Virus record (IMG/VR): IMGVR_UViG_3300009104_000047
Span: 1-39,978 of that record
Length of the DNA: 39,978 bases
Strand: one strand, 5' to 3'
Origin: a virus
Positions 1-6,866 of this stretch are shown here, in pieces. A model generated the notes under the pieces. That model was given only the letters and a program-made list of their open reading frames with translations, did no database searches and had not been told where the DNA came from. The first letter of the stretch is position 1, and the number at the start of each line of letters is the position of its first letter. Made by a program: the position numbers and the translations under genes.

Positions 1-16
1 ACCATCCACGCTTATA
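1..16. repeat. Terminal direct repeat, left copy
   Basis: The 16 bases ACCATCCACGCTTATA at the left end are repeated exactly at 39963-39978. This shows the sequence closes on itself, so the unit length is about 39,962 bases. Whether it is a real terminal redundancy or an assembly overlap cannot be told from sequence alone; 16 bases is short for a physical terminal repeat. Confidence 0.85.
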
Positions 17-30
17 TGTATAGATATGGA

Positions 31-85
31 GGGACAGTGCGTGGTTTTGGGTTGAGTTTGCAACGTTTTTGGACGGTTTTGTCCC
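31..85. repeat. Inverted GGGACA pair upstream of terminase operon
   Basis: GGGACA at 31-36 is mirrored by TGTCCC at 80-85. The same hexamer pair recurs at 170-175 (TGTCCC) and 226-231 (GGGACA) inside the leader element. Four alternating copies within 232 bases directly upstream of the small terminase gene could mark a packaging (pac/cos) or regulatory site. This is an inference from position and repetition only. Confidence 0.4.
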
Positions 86-118
86 TTGGGCTTGTCTGTC
101 GTTCTTGTAGCCTCCTGT

Positions 119-143
119 GATATCCCTCTTGACGGGGGATATC
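119..143. promoter_or_regulatory. Hairpin/operator GATATCCC...GGGATATC
   Basis: A perfect 8-bp inverted repeat (119-126 and 136-143) encloses a 9-base loop. It overlaps the proposed -35 element at 129-134, so it could be an operator for a protein controlling the rightward operon, or a DNA structure near a packaging site. No poly-T follows, so it is not a typical terminator. Confidence 0.45.
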
Positions 144-159
144 ACCATATTCATATCAT
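129..159 (+). promoter_or_regulatory. Candidate rightward (late) promoter
   Basis: TTGACG (129-134) resembles a -35 box, and TATCAT (154-159) resembles a -10 box at a long 19-base spacing. It is the best sigma70-like candidate before the rightward operon, but the spacing is poor. If a phage sigma-like protein (26151-26546) drives late genes, its promoter need not match sigma70 at all. The imperfect dyad CCATAT/ATATGG (145-163) overlaps the -10. Confidence 0.3.
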
Positions 160-168
160 ATGGCAAGA

Positions 169-232
169 GTGTCCCACTTTGGGCAATATTTTTGCTACAA
201 CCTGAAGTTCGGTGAACAGGTTTTTGGGACAC
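169..232 (+). ncRNA. Structured leader upstream of terminase genes
   Basis: An 8-bp closing stem, GTGTCCCA (169-176) with TGGGACAC (225-232), encloses two smaller hairpins. These are GCAA/TTGC (183-186/192-195) and a bulged stem AACCT plus GTTC pairing with GAAC plus AGGTT (199-222, loop GGT at 211-213). Together they form a three-way-junction fold ending 26 bases before the ATG at 259. It could be a cis-regulatory RNA in the late mRNA or a packaging recognition site. I do not recognise it as a known family. Confidence 0.45.
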
Positions 233-258
233 AGTAGCGTTTTATATTGGAGGTTACT

Positions 259-720
259 ATGGCACAGAATGGTGGCGGGAAAGGCTGGAAGACTGACCCT
301 GAGACAGGCGAGAAGATCATGCCTAAAAAGTGGAAGAATCTTTTAGATTGGCTTTTACAGGGACCCGATAGGGTTCCTTCGCATCAGTATGAGTGGGCCG
401 CCGAGAATGATATTAATGAGAATTCGATTCGGCGGATTAAGCGTGATCCTAGGTTTGCTAAGGAGTGGGATCGTCGTGCTGCGGAGTTGAATATTCATCC
501 TGAGCGTACTCAGTCTGTGATTGATTCTTTGCATAGGCAGGCTGTTGGTGGGAGTGTTCAGGCTGCGTCTTTGTATTTGCAGTATATTGAGAAGTTCACT
601 CCGAAGCGTCGTATGGTTGTGGAGGATGAGCGGGATGTTGCTGCTTTGTCTGATGCTGAGTTGGCTGATGAGTTGGAGGCGCAGATTTTGCATTTGAGGG
701 TGGTTCCTGACAGTGAGTAG
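259..720 (+). CDS. terS: Terminase small subunit (probable)
   Basis: A 153-aa protein, probably the DNA-recognition subunit of the packaging motor. Residues around 45-70 look like a helix-turn-helix (an WAAENDINENSIRRIKRDP segment), followed by a helical oligomerisation-type region ending near KFTPKRR and an acidic C-terminal tail, as in phage TerS proteins. It is first in the rightward operon and close to the large terminase, which supports the call. The ATG at 259 is chosen because GGAGG lies at 249-253, five bases upstream; the in-frame TTG at 247 would lie upstream of its own ribosome site. The assignment rests on size, fold impression and position, not on a unique motif. Confidence 0.65.
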   Translation: MAQNGGGKGWKTDPETGEKIMPKKWKNLLDWLLQGPDRVPSHQYEWAAENDINENSIRRIKRDPRFAKEWDRRAAELNIHPERTQSVIDSLHRQAVGGSVQAASLYLQYIEKFTPKRRMVVEDERDVAALSDAELADELEAQILHLRVVPDSE

Positions 721-2092
721 TCGTTTGGATGCGGCGTTGCGTAAGTTGGTTGAGGCGGGGGTACCGTTGGAGGATTTGAATCCTGAGGTGTTGTCTCGGG
801 ATTATGGGGATCCTCGTTTTAGTCGTCGTCCTATGGAACCTGAGTCTGAACCTTATATGGGTCCTATTGGAGGCTACTTGGATGCTGTGATGGATAAGGT
901 TGTGAGTGGCGCTCGGAAGGTTGATGAACATGTGCCTCGAATTCCGGGTAGTTTAAGTTCTGAGCAGGTTGTAAGAATGTTGGAACCTTTAAGAGGCCGA
1001 GATGTGGGTGCTACAGGTGAACATGAGGGTGACATTCTTCCTATGAACGCTTTGATGAAGGCGAGTTTGTTTCCTGTAATGAAATTTGGTAAACCGGGAT
1101 TGAAGCATATTGCTAAGATTTTGGGTATTGGTGGTGATAAACCAGTAGATGCTATTAAACAGGCTGATCAGTTGAAATTGTTTAAAACGGGCAGAGAACC
1201 TAAACCTAAATCTAAGTCTAAGAGGGATTGGAAGAAACAGCCGCTAACTAGAGAAGAACTTATTGCAAAAAATACACGAGAAGAAGCATTAGAGAAGCAA
1301 GGTGAACTTCCGCAATCTCCTGACCATGAACGTAAAAGAAGAGGAATGTCTCAAAAACAATACGATGATTTGATTGATGCGGGATGGGATTATCAAAAGA
1401 TTATGGATGAACATGAAATCTTACCAAATGCTAAAAGAAGAGAAGGGGCGGGTCCTGTGCGGAAAGTTCCAAAAAAACCTAAACCATTAACGGACGAAGA
1501 ATATGATCGCATGTTTGGATTGCGGGAAGATTTTAGTAAGTTAGATGAGATGAGGGGACAAATGAGGGGATATGCTTCTGCGAAATCTGGGTTTGGGGCA
1601 AAGGCTCATCCGGGCTATGATTCATTAATCAAAAAGTTGGCTAAAAAAATAGGTTGGAGGGGACCTATTAATGAAAACACAGAGAAAGCGATTTTAGAGT
1701 TAGCATCAGACAAATACGAAGAACTGCTTATGCGAAGCGAGGCTTGGAATGTTGACACACATATAAAAAGAATGAATCCTGAAGATTTAGAGAATTTTGG
1801 CATTAAAGAAGGTGAATGGACTAGAGAAGAACATATGGAAGAGTTCTTTAAAAATTATGGAAGGGATCGTCAATACCCTTATGGATGGACTGAGGAAATT
1901 GAGTGGCCCGGTGGATTTGTTGGTTCAGCAGACGATCTAATGTATGTACCACCAGAGACTTATCAGATAGATGACTTTGATATTGGAGATCTGATGGAGA
2001 ATGATATAAGGGCTTTATTTGAACCTGAATTAGGTTATATGCCGCAGATAAATCTTGATGACTGGTACAAACTAAAAGAAGATCCATTCTAA
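713..2092 (+). CDS. Hypothetical 459-aa protein between terminase genes
   Basis: I do not recognise this protein. It starts at GTG 713, overlapping the small terminase by 8 bases, with GAGGG at 696-700. The N-terminal 150 residues contain a short hydrophobic stretch near residues 115-125. Residues about 155-260 are rich in Lys, Arg and Glu and look disordered, and the C-terminal third is acidic with many Tyr and Trp. Base composition changes within the gene: the first 400 bases have T/G-rich codons like the neighbours, whereas the rest is markedly A-rich, suggesting a chimera or later insertion. It might be a minor virion or internal protein. Function unknown. Confidence 0.7.
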   Translation: MSSRLDAALRKLVEAGVPLEDLNPEVLSRDYGDPRFSRRPMEPESEPYMGPIGGYLDAVMDKVVSGARKVDEHVPRIPGSLSSEQVVRMLEPLRGRDVGATGEHEGDILPMNALMKASLFPVMKFGKPGLKHIAKILGIGGDKPVDAIKQADQLKLFKTGREPKPKSKSKRDWKKQPLTREELIAKNTREEALEKQGELPQSPDHERKRRGMSQKQYDDLIDAGWDYQKIMDEHEILPNAKRREGAGPVRKVPKKPKPLTDEEYDRMFGLREDFSKLDEMRGQMRGYASAKSGFGAKAHPGYDSLIKKLAKKIGWRGPINENTEKAILELASDKYEELLMRSEAWNVDTHIKRMNPEDLENFGIKEGEWTREEHMEEFFKNYGRDRQYPYGWTEEIEWPGGFVGSADDLMYVPPETYQIDDFDIGDLMENDIRALFEPELGYMPQINLDDWYKLKEDPF

Positions 2093-2094
2093 AT

Positions 2095-2253
2095 ATGAAA
2101 GGTGTTGACTATGAAGATGAAACGACTTTTGGGGAACGCCCTGAATTTGTATATGATGGGGCCTTTTCATCTGAAGAATACGATATCTGGTCTGACGAAG
2201 AAGAACTCGTATGCGGATTGGAAAACCCTGAGACTTGTGAATCATGCGAATGA
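2095..2253 (+). CDS. Acidic 52-aa protein with Cys-rich tail
   Basis: A small gene that begins two bases after the preceding stop. The product has about 18 Asp/Glu residues and only two basic ones. It ends with three cysteines, C40, C48 and C51 (the last two as CESC), a potential metal-binding tail. The open frame is more protein-like than the basic 94-codon frame that overlaps it. It overlaps the next gene by ATGA, which supports translation as part of a coupled chain leading to the ferredoxin. No clear Shine-Dalgarno is seen, so it may rely on coupling. Function unknown; a ferredoxin partner is only a guess from position. Confidence 0.65.
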   Translation: MKGVDYEDETTFGERPEFVYDGAFSSEEYDIWSDEEELVCGLENPETCESCE

Positions 2254-2366
2254 AACCGCCTACCGTGAAGGACTGGATAATATTAACGTTGATGGGAATA
2301 GTTGGCGCTTCTACAGTGTATCTGGTGGGGGCGTTGTCCCGGATCGTACAATCGTTGTTCCGGTAA
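2250..2366 (+). CDS. 38-aa single-pass membrane peptide
   Basis: The ATG at 2250 overlaps the stop of the acidic protein (ATGA). The peptide has a short polar start (MKPPTVKDW), one hydrophobic segment at about residues 9-29, and a basic end (RIVQSLFR), typical of a small inner-membrane protein. It stops at 2366, three bases before the ferredoxin ATG at 2370. Its place between a Cys-tailed acidic protein and a ferredoxin suggests a membrane-linked redox or anchoring role, or a holin-like peptide. Neither is shown by the sequence. Confidence 0.65.
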   Translation: MKPPTVKDWIILTLMGIVGASTVYLVGALSRIVQSLFR

Positions 2367-2369
2367 ATA

Positions 2370-2612
2370 ATGAAAACGTGGATTGATCAAGATCTTTGTA
2401 CAGGGGATGGTTTATGTGAAGAAATATGTCCTTCCATTTTTTATGGACATCAGGATGGGCTTTTTTATGTTAAAGAAGCAGGTTCCGAAACGCCTAAAGA
2501 ACCTACACATAAGATGACTGATTCTGTTCAAGTACCTGACGACTTAGTAGAAGCCGTTATTGAGGCTGCTGAAGAATGCCCCGGAGAGTGCATTTTTGTG
2601 GAGGTAGATTGA
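2370..2612 (+). CDS. Single-cluster ferredoxin with Asp at a ligand position
   Basis: An 80-aa ferredoxin of the monocluster [4Fe-4S]/[3Fe-4S] type. The binding motif is C10-x2-D13-x2-C16-x3-C20-P, with the remote ligand C70-P near the C-terminus; C74 is additional. Asp replaces the second cysteine, as in Pyrococcus furiosus ferredoxin, where Asp14 ligates the cluster. This substitution usually favours interconvertible 4Fe/3Fe clusters and altered potential. Such proteins pass single electrons, for example to cytochrome P450s or desaturases. No partner oxidoreductase is present in the window, so it would have to serve host enzymes. It lies between two small membrane-protein genes and directly before the terminase ATPase, an unusual place for an auxiliary metabolic gene. 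Confidence 0.88.
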   Translation: MKTWIDQDLCTGDGLCEEICPSIFYGHQDGLFYVKEAGSETPKEPTHKMTDSVQVPDDLVEAVIEAAEECPGECIFVEVD

Positions 2613-2791
2613 ACAAGACACTTAAATTAATAACAGCCATAACAGGTTTGTTGGTGGCGATTGGCACGTTAGTAGGTGCTATTACTGTTACACTAGGAAA
2701 AGGTGATGATGGTAAAAGTTATTCGTATACTACAGTAATATTGGATTCTGAAGAAGCATACGATAATTTTTTGAGAAACCACCCCGGATAA
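2609..2791 (+). CDS. 60-aa membrane protein before terminase
   Basis: Start chosen at TTG 2609 because GGAGG (2600-2604) sits four bases upstream and the TTGA overlaps the ferredoxin stop. An upstream ATG at 2576 would lie deep inside the ferredoxin gene. The product has one hydrophobic segment at about residues 7-29, then a short acidic domain (SEEAYDNFLRNHPG end). It is followed by TAATG coupling to the terminase ATPase. It belongs to the ferredoxin cassette by spacing. Function unknown; a membrane anchor for the ferredoxin or a small holin-like protein are both possible. Confidence 0.7.
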   Translation: MNKTLKLITAITGLLVAIGTLVGAITVTLGKGDDGKSYSYTTVILDSEEAYDNFLRNHPG

Positions 2792-3696
2792 TGCCAACTT
2801 TAACAGAATTACAAAAAGAAGCCGAATGGCGACGGTGCATAACCGATGAGAAACATTTTTTAGAAAACTATTGGCATATAGCGCACCCTGCGCATGGACG
2901 CATATTATTCAAGTTGCGTGACGCACAGTCACAGGCGTTAGACAATTGGACTAACCAAAGGTACAGTCTGACTCTTAAAGCACGACAAATAGGCTGGACT
3001 ACTCTTGTAGCCGCCCACCAGTTTTGGTTAGCGTTCTTTCATCCAGATCAGAATATTATTGATTTGTCACGCACGGAGCGTGAATCGGTTTTGTTGTTGA
3101 GAAAATCCAAGTATGGTTTTCAACATTTACCGGAATGGATGTTAGAAAGGGGGCCTGTATCTCTTGTTGAACATCAGCAAAAAATGGGCTTTGACAATGG
3201 TAGTTTGGTTACATCGATGCCTTCAGCATCCGATCCTGCTAGAGGTGAGTCGGCTACGCTGGTTGTGGTTGACGAATGGGCGTTCCTTCCAAATCCTGAG
3301 GAAGCGTGGGCTTCTATAGAACCTGTCGCCGATGTTGGTGGCAGCATTATAGGTTTGTCTACTGCTAATGGTTCTGGTAACTTTTTTCACGAATTGTGGG
3401 TTGGTTCTGAGACTGGTACTAACAAGTTTAAACCAATGTTTTTTCCTTGGTCTGCTACAGAAGACCGAGATCAGTCATGGTACGAGTCGAAGCAGGAATC
3501 TATGTTGCCGTGGCAGTTGGCTCAAGAGTATCCATCTACTCCTGAAGAAGCGTTTATTAAGTCTGGTAACCCTGTGTTTGATTTGCATGCTTTGGAAGAA
3601 ATGAGCAATCATATTGAGGAGGGGCAGATGGGTTATTTAGACGAGCCGTATAAGAGAGTTCCGAGGTTTAGGAAAGATGCTTACAGTTTGGCGTGA
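2791..3696 (+). CDS. terL: Terminase large subunit, ATPase part
   Basis: A 301-aa N-terminal motor domain. It carries an atypical Walker A-like KARQIGWTT (about residues 69-77), Walker B VVVDEWAF (about 160-167), and the coupling motif GLSTANG (about 188-194). These identify the DNA-translocating ATPase that fills the capsid through the portal. The frame stops at 3694-3696, just where the nuclease domain should start; that domain continues one frame over from 3677. The first ATG shares bases with the previous stop (TAATG). The split is either two real genes, a programmed +1 frameshift, or a one-base sequencing error. Confidence 0.92.
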   Translation: MPTLTELQKEAEWRRCITDEKHFLENYWHIAHPAHGRILFKLRDAQSQALDNWTNQRYSLTLKARQIGWTTLVAAHQFWLAFFHPDQNIIDLSRTERESVLLLRKSKYGFQHLPEWMLERGPVSLVEHQQKMGFDNGSLVTSMPSASDPARGESATLVVVDEWAFLPNPEEAWASIEPVADVGGSIIGLSTANGSGNFFHELWVGSETGTNKFKPMFFPWSATEDRDQSWYESKQESMLPWQLAQEYPSTPEEAFIKSGNPVFDLHALEEMSNHIEEGQMGYLDEPYKRVPRFRKDAYSLA

Positions 3697-4345
3697 GCCT
3701 CAAGGACATGTTCCTTATTGTATAGGTGTTGACACTGCGGAGGGTTTAGTTCATGGCGACTATTCTTGTGCTCAAGTTTTGGAGGTGCGTACTGGTGAAC
3801 AGGTTGCTGTGTGGCATGGACATATTCCACCTGACGATTTCGCTAACGATATTTATTTGTTGTCTTTATGGTATAACGATGCTTTAACTTGTGTCGAGTC
3901 TAACAATCATGGTTTGACTACGATCACACAGTTGCGTCATTTGGGCGCTCCTAATCTTTTTCGTAAAAGAAGTTTGAATCAAGTAACTTCTAAGATTTCT
4001 CAAGAGTTTGGTTGGAAAACCACTAGAACTACTAAACCGTTATTGATTGATGATTTGGGTATGGCTTTACGCAATGAGGAACTTGTTTTGCATGATAGGT
4101 TTACTATCGCAGAATTAAGAACTTATGTGCGTAATGACCGTGGTAGCATGTCTGGTAGCCCGCATGATGACCGTGTTATGGCTCTTGCGTTGGCTAATGA
4201 GATGCGTCAGTATGCGTTTATGCCAGAATTCACTACGAAACAGGACGATTATTGGACTGTAGATTGGTTTAGGCGGTTAATTCCGTCTGAAAAAGAAGAA
4301 GGACCGATGAGAATTGGTCAAAATACGGTACGTGGGACACGTTAG
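3677..4345 (+). CDS. Terminase large subunit, nuclease part
   Basis: A 222-aa RNase H-fold nuclease domain of TerL, which cuts concatemeric DNA during packaging. Acidic metal ligands are visible at IGVDTAEG (D18 region), CVESNNHG (E74 region) and SPHDDRVMAL (paired Asp near residue 182). It overlaps the ATPase frame by 20 bases in the +1 frame. ATG 3677 has only a weak AGGAAAG ribosome site immediately upstream. Reading AAA-GAT then skipping one G (3679) would fuse the domains smoothly as ...FRKD-LTVWREP..., which is how TerL proteins normally run at this linker. Confidence 0.88.
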   Translation: MLTVWREPQGHVPYCIGVDTAEGLVHGDYSCAQVLEVRTGEQVAVWHGHIPPDDFANDIYLLSLWYNDALTCVESNNHGLTTITQLRHLGAPNLFRKRSLNQVTSKISQEFGWKTTRTTKPLLIDDLGMALRNEELVLHDRFTIAELRTYVRNDRGSMSGSPHDDRVMALALANEMRQYAFMPEFTTKQDDYWTVDWFRRLIPSEKEEGPMRIGQNTVRGTR

Positions 4346-4368
4346 GCGTATTTTATAGAGACTTATGA

Positions 4369-4383
4369 GAACCTAGGAGGTTC
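4369..4383 (+). promoter_or_regulatory. Hairpin that buries the ribosome binding site
   Basis: GAACCT (4369-4374) and AGGTTC (4378-4383) form a perfect 6-bp stem around AGG. The Shine-Dalgarno AGGAGG (4375-4380) is partly loop and partly stem, and the ATG is at 4386. Such a fold could throttle initiation of the 100-aa gene until opened by ribosomes from upstream. Role inferred from position. Confidence 0.45.
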
Positions 4384-4385
4384 AA

Positions 4386-4688
4386 ATGGCAAGAAATGTT
4401 GCACACACGAGTGCATCACAAACAGTTGATGGCCCAAGCGGTCAGAACAACAGAATGGAACGTGGTAGTTCCGCAGTTGCTAATCCTTTATGGGATGCTG
4501 CGATACCTAATGCTCCTACCCAACGTTTTGATAGCCCTAAGTATGCTAATCAGACAGGTGGATACGGCGAGAATTCTGTTCGTGAAACACCATTCAATCA
4601 GCATGGACCTACTGGCAATGTAGAGCCTTCGCAACCGCAACCAGATTTGGCTGGTCACACTTACACTCCGCATACAAAACGCCCATAG
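4386..4688 (+). CDS. Hypothetical 100-aa Asn/Gln/Pro-rich protein
   Basis: I do not recognise the family. The product is low in hydrophobic residues and rich in Asn, Gln, Ser, Thr, Pro and Gly, so it is probably disordered. It has a strong AGGAGG six bases before the ATG, but that site lies in a hairpin (4369-4383). Placement between terminase and portal suggests a small virion or assembly protein. It resembles the flexible decoration or head-completion peptides often found here, but there is no motif to prove this. Confidence 0.65.
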   Translation: MARNVAHTSASQTVDGPSGQNNRMERGSSAVANPLWDAAIPNAPTQRFDSPKYANQTGGYGENSVRETPFNQHGPTGNVEPSQPQPDLAGHTYTPHTKRP

Positions 4689-4692
4689 TTCA

Positions 4693-4947
4693 GTGGCGGT
4701 TTTACCCCAAACCGCTTCCTTTCAAGAGTTTGCTGAATATGTTGAGGTTCATAAAGGACCGAAAACAGATAAGGAACTTGAAGAGTTATGGGAGTGGAGA
4801 CAAAAGTTATTGGGTTTACGGGTTATTACGGGAGCGGTTGCACGTTCTCGTTTACCTGTTGAAGAACAGCATTTAACTTTACGTGAGCGTGAAAATAAAC
4901 TTATCGCTGAAGCAAAAGCACAAGGTAGAAACATAGAGAAGGTCTGA
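4693..4947 (+). CDS. Hypothetical 84-aa helical protein before portal
   Basis: Starts at GTG 4693, four bases after the preceding stop, without an obvious ribosome site, so translation is probably coupled. The protein is charged and predicted mainly helical (EELWEWRQKLLGLR, LRERENKLIAEAKAQ). Its stop shares one base with the portal ATG (TGATG). Function unknown; it may be a small assembly factor expressed in step with the portal. Confidence 0.65.
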   Translation: MAVLPQTASFQEFAEYVEVHKGPKTDKELEELWEWRQKLLGLRVITGAVARSRLPVEEQHLTLRERENKLIAEAKAQGRNIEKV

Positions 4948-6803
4948 TGGCGCGCAAATCCCGTGCGGAACAATTTAATATTCTTTCCCAAAAACTGAGA
5001 GATTCTGCTCGTTGGCGGGAAGACATGGGTTATGACAACCTGTGGATACGCATGGTTGATTTGTACCGTGGTAAACATTGGCCTAACACTACGATCAATA
5101 ACAATGATTTAGTTGCAGTTAATCTTGCCTTTAGCACTGTTAACGTTATTGCACCTAGTGTTTCTGTTAACTACCCTAAAATAGTTGTTTCCCCTAATGA
5201 ACCTGAAGATCAGGACAGGGCAGCGTTTGTTGAAGCGATAACTAACTATGCGTGGAGACATCACGATTTCCGTAAACCTTTCCAAAGGTCTGTTAGAGAT
5301 TTTCTAATTTTTGGTCACGGATGGTTAAAGGTTGGTTGGAAGTTTGTTGAGCAGGAAAGAATGCTTACTGACGAAGAACGTGGTGTCATGTTCGATGAGG
5401 CTGTTGCTGAAGCAAATATTTTAGCGACAGAAAATCCTGCGTTGGCAACAGAGTTGCCTGACGATGAACAGATTGCTGCTGGTATTCCTGATAGTTCAAT
5501 GGAGATTGTAGAAGATCAACCATTTATTGAAAGGGTTTCTCCTTTCGATATGTATATTGACCCTGAGGCTACATGTTTAGATGATGCGCAGTGGATTTGT
5601 CAAAAAGTTATTCGCCCTGTTGAAGAGGCTAAAAAAGATAAACGTTATAAGGCTAGTGTTCGTAAAAGGTTGACTCCTGATTCTAGAGTTTCTCCTACTC
5701 TTTCTTATACTGACAGGACTGTTCAGGAAGAGTATTTGACTGAAGTGGATCGAGTAGCGATCTACGAATTTTATGATATTGAAGAGAACACTATGGCTGT
5801 GTTTACTTTAGAAAGCGACGAGTTTTTAGTTGACCCTATGCCGATGCCTTACGCTTATGGTCAGCCTTTTGTGATGTTGCGTAATTATGATGTTCCTGAC
5901 TATTTTTATCCAATGGGTGATTTGGAATCAATTGAGTCTTTGCAATTAGAGTTAGATATGACTCGTACACAACTTGTTAATGCTCGTAAACGTTATGCGA
6001 GAAAGTATTTGTATCACGAGCGTTCTTTTGGTCCTGAAGGGCGTGAAGCGTTAGAGTCGGATGAGGATGGTCGTCTTGTTCCTGTTGTGGATGAAAACAA
6101 GCCTTTAAGTGAGGTTGTTATTCCGATGCCTCAAACACCTTTGTCTCCTGAGGTTTATAATATGTCTGCGATTATTGAGCAGGACATTAATACTGTTTCT
6201 GGTGTTTCTGAGTATGCTCGTGGTCAGATGCCTGAGATTAGGCGTACTGCTACTGAAGCGTCTATTATTGCTGATGCTGGTAATGCGAGGGTTTCTGAGA
6301 AGTTGGCGATTGTTGAACTTGGTATCAGCGAATGCGCTCGTCGTGTTATTCAGGTTATGCAACAGTTTATGACTGGTGAGCAGATTGTGCGTGTGAGCGC
6401 ACGGGCTGGTGCAGATTTGTTTGTTCCTTACACTAGGGATGACATTGTAGGCGAGTATGATTTTAGTGTTGAGGCTGGGTCTACACAGCCAATAAATGAC
6501 ACTGTGCGTAAGCAACAGGCGGTTGCTTTGATGAATGCGATGGCTCCGATGATCGGTACGATTATTGATCCGGCGGCTATAGCACGTTATGTGCTGCAAA
6601 ATGCGTTCGACATTAAAGACCCTGACAAGTATTTGATGCAGCAGACACCCGGAGTTCCAGAAGCCGAAGGCGCTGTACCCGGATCTGCTCCTCAGATGGG
6701 TGGCATGGGTGGTGGAATGCAAGCAGGTATGGGGCAAATACCGCCCCAGTTGGTGAATCAACTCCGTGGACAAATGGACATGGGGTTACCTGATTTATCA
6801 TAA
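4947..6803 (+). CDS. Portal protein
   Basis: A 618-aa protein of the right size and place for the dodecameric portal through which DNA enters and leaves the head. The pattern is typical: an N-terminal helical clip region, a mid-protein segment with YRGKHWP and many Asp/Glu-rich loops, a long helical wing/stem (SLQLELDMTRTQLVNARKR at about 330-350), and a Gly/Met/Gln-rich flexible C-terminus (about 585-612). It follows the terminase genes and precedes scaffold and capsid, the standard order. The ATG overlaps the previous stop by one base. Confidence 0.88.
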   Translation: MARKSRAEQFNILSQKLRDSARWREDMGYDNLWIRMVDLYRGKHWPNTTINNNDLVAVNLAFSTVNVIAPSVSVNYPKIVVSPNEPEDQDRAAFVEAITNYAWRHHDFRKPFQRSVRDFLIFGHGWLKVGWKFVEQERMLTDEERGVMFDEAVAEANILATENPALATELPDDEQIAAGIPDSSMEIVEDQPFIERVSPFDMYIDPEATCLDDAQWICQKVIRPVEEAKKDKRYKASVRKRLTPDSRVSPTLSYTDRTVQEEYLTEVDRVAIYEFYDIEENTMAVFTLESDEFLVDPMPMPYAYGQPFVMLRNYDVPDYFYPMGDLESIESLQLELDMTRTQLVNARKRYARKYLYHERSFGPEGREALESDEDGRLVPVVDENKPLSEVVIPMPQTPLSPEVYNMSAIIEQDINTVSGVSEYARGQMPEIRRTATEASIIADAGNARVSEKLAIVELGISECARRVIQVMQQFMTGEQIVRVSARAGADLFVPYTRDDIVGEYDFSVEAGSTQPINDTVRKQQAVALMNAMAPMIGTIIDPAAIARYVLQNAFDIKDPDKYLMQQTPGVPEAEGAVPGSAPQMGGMGGGMQAGMGQIPPQLVNQLRGQMDMGLPDLS

Positions 6804-6866
6804 AAGCGGGACAAACCGCTAGTTATTAATAGGAGCAACCCTTAGGACTCCAAAGGAGAAATAAAT

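Noticed and set aside
2102-2386. A 94-codon frame from GTG 2102
   Set aside because: Two shorter frames (2095-2253 and 2250-2366) couple to each other by ATGA, stop three bases before the ferredoxin, and give far more protein-like products (acidic protein and membrane peptide).
6105-6773. Long open frame on the minus strand inside the portal gene
   Set aside because: Composition is an Ile/Asn/His/Arg-rich shadow of T-rich coding sequence, with no ribosome site; portal signature on the other strand is clear.
6804-6820. AGCGG/CCGCT hairpin after the portal gene as a terminator
   Set aside because: The stem is only five bases and there is no T-run; downstream scaffold and capsid genes need read-through.
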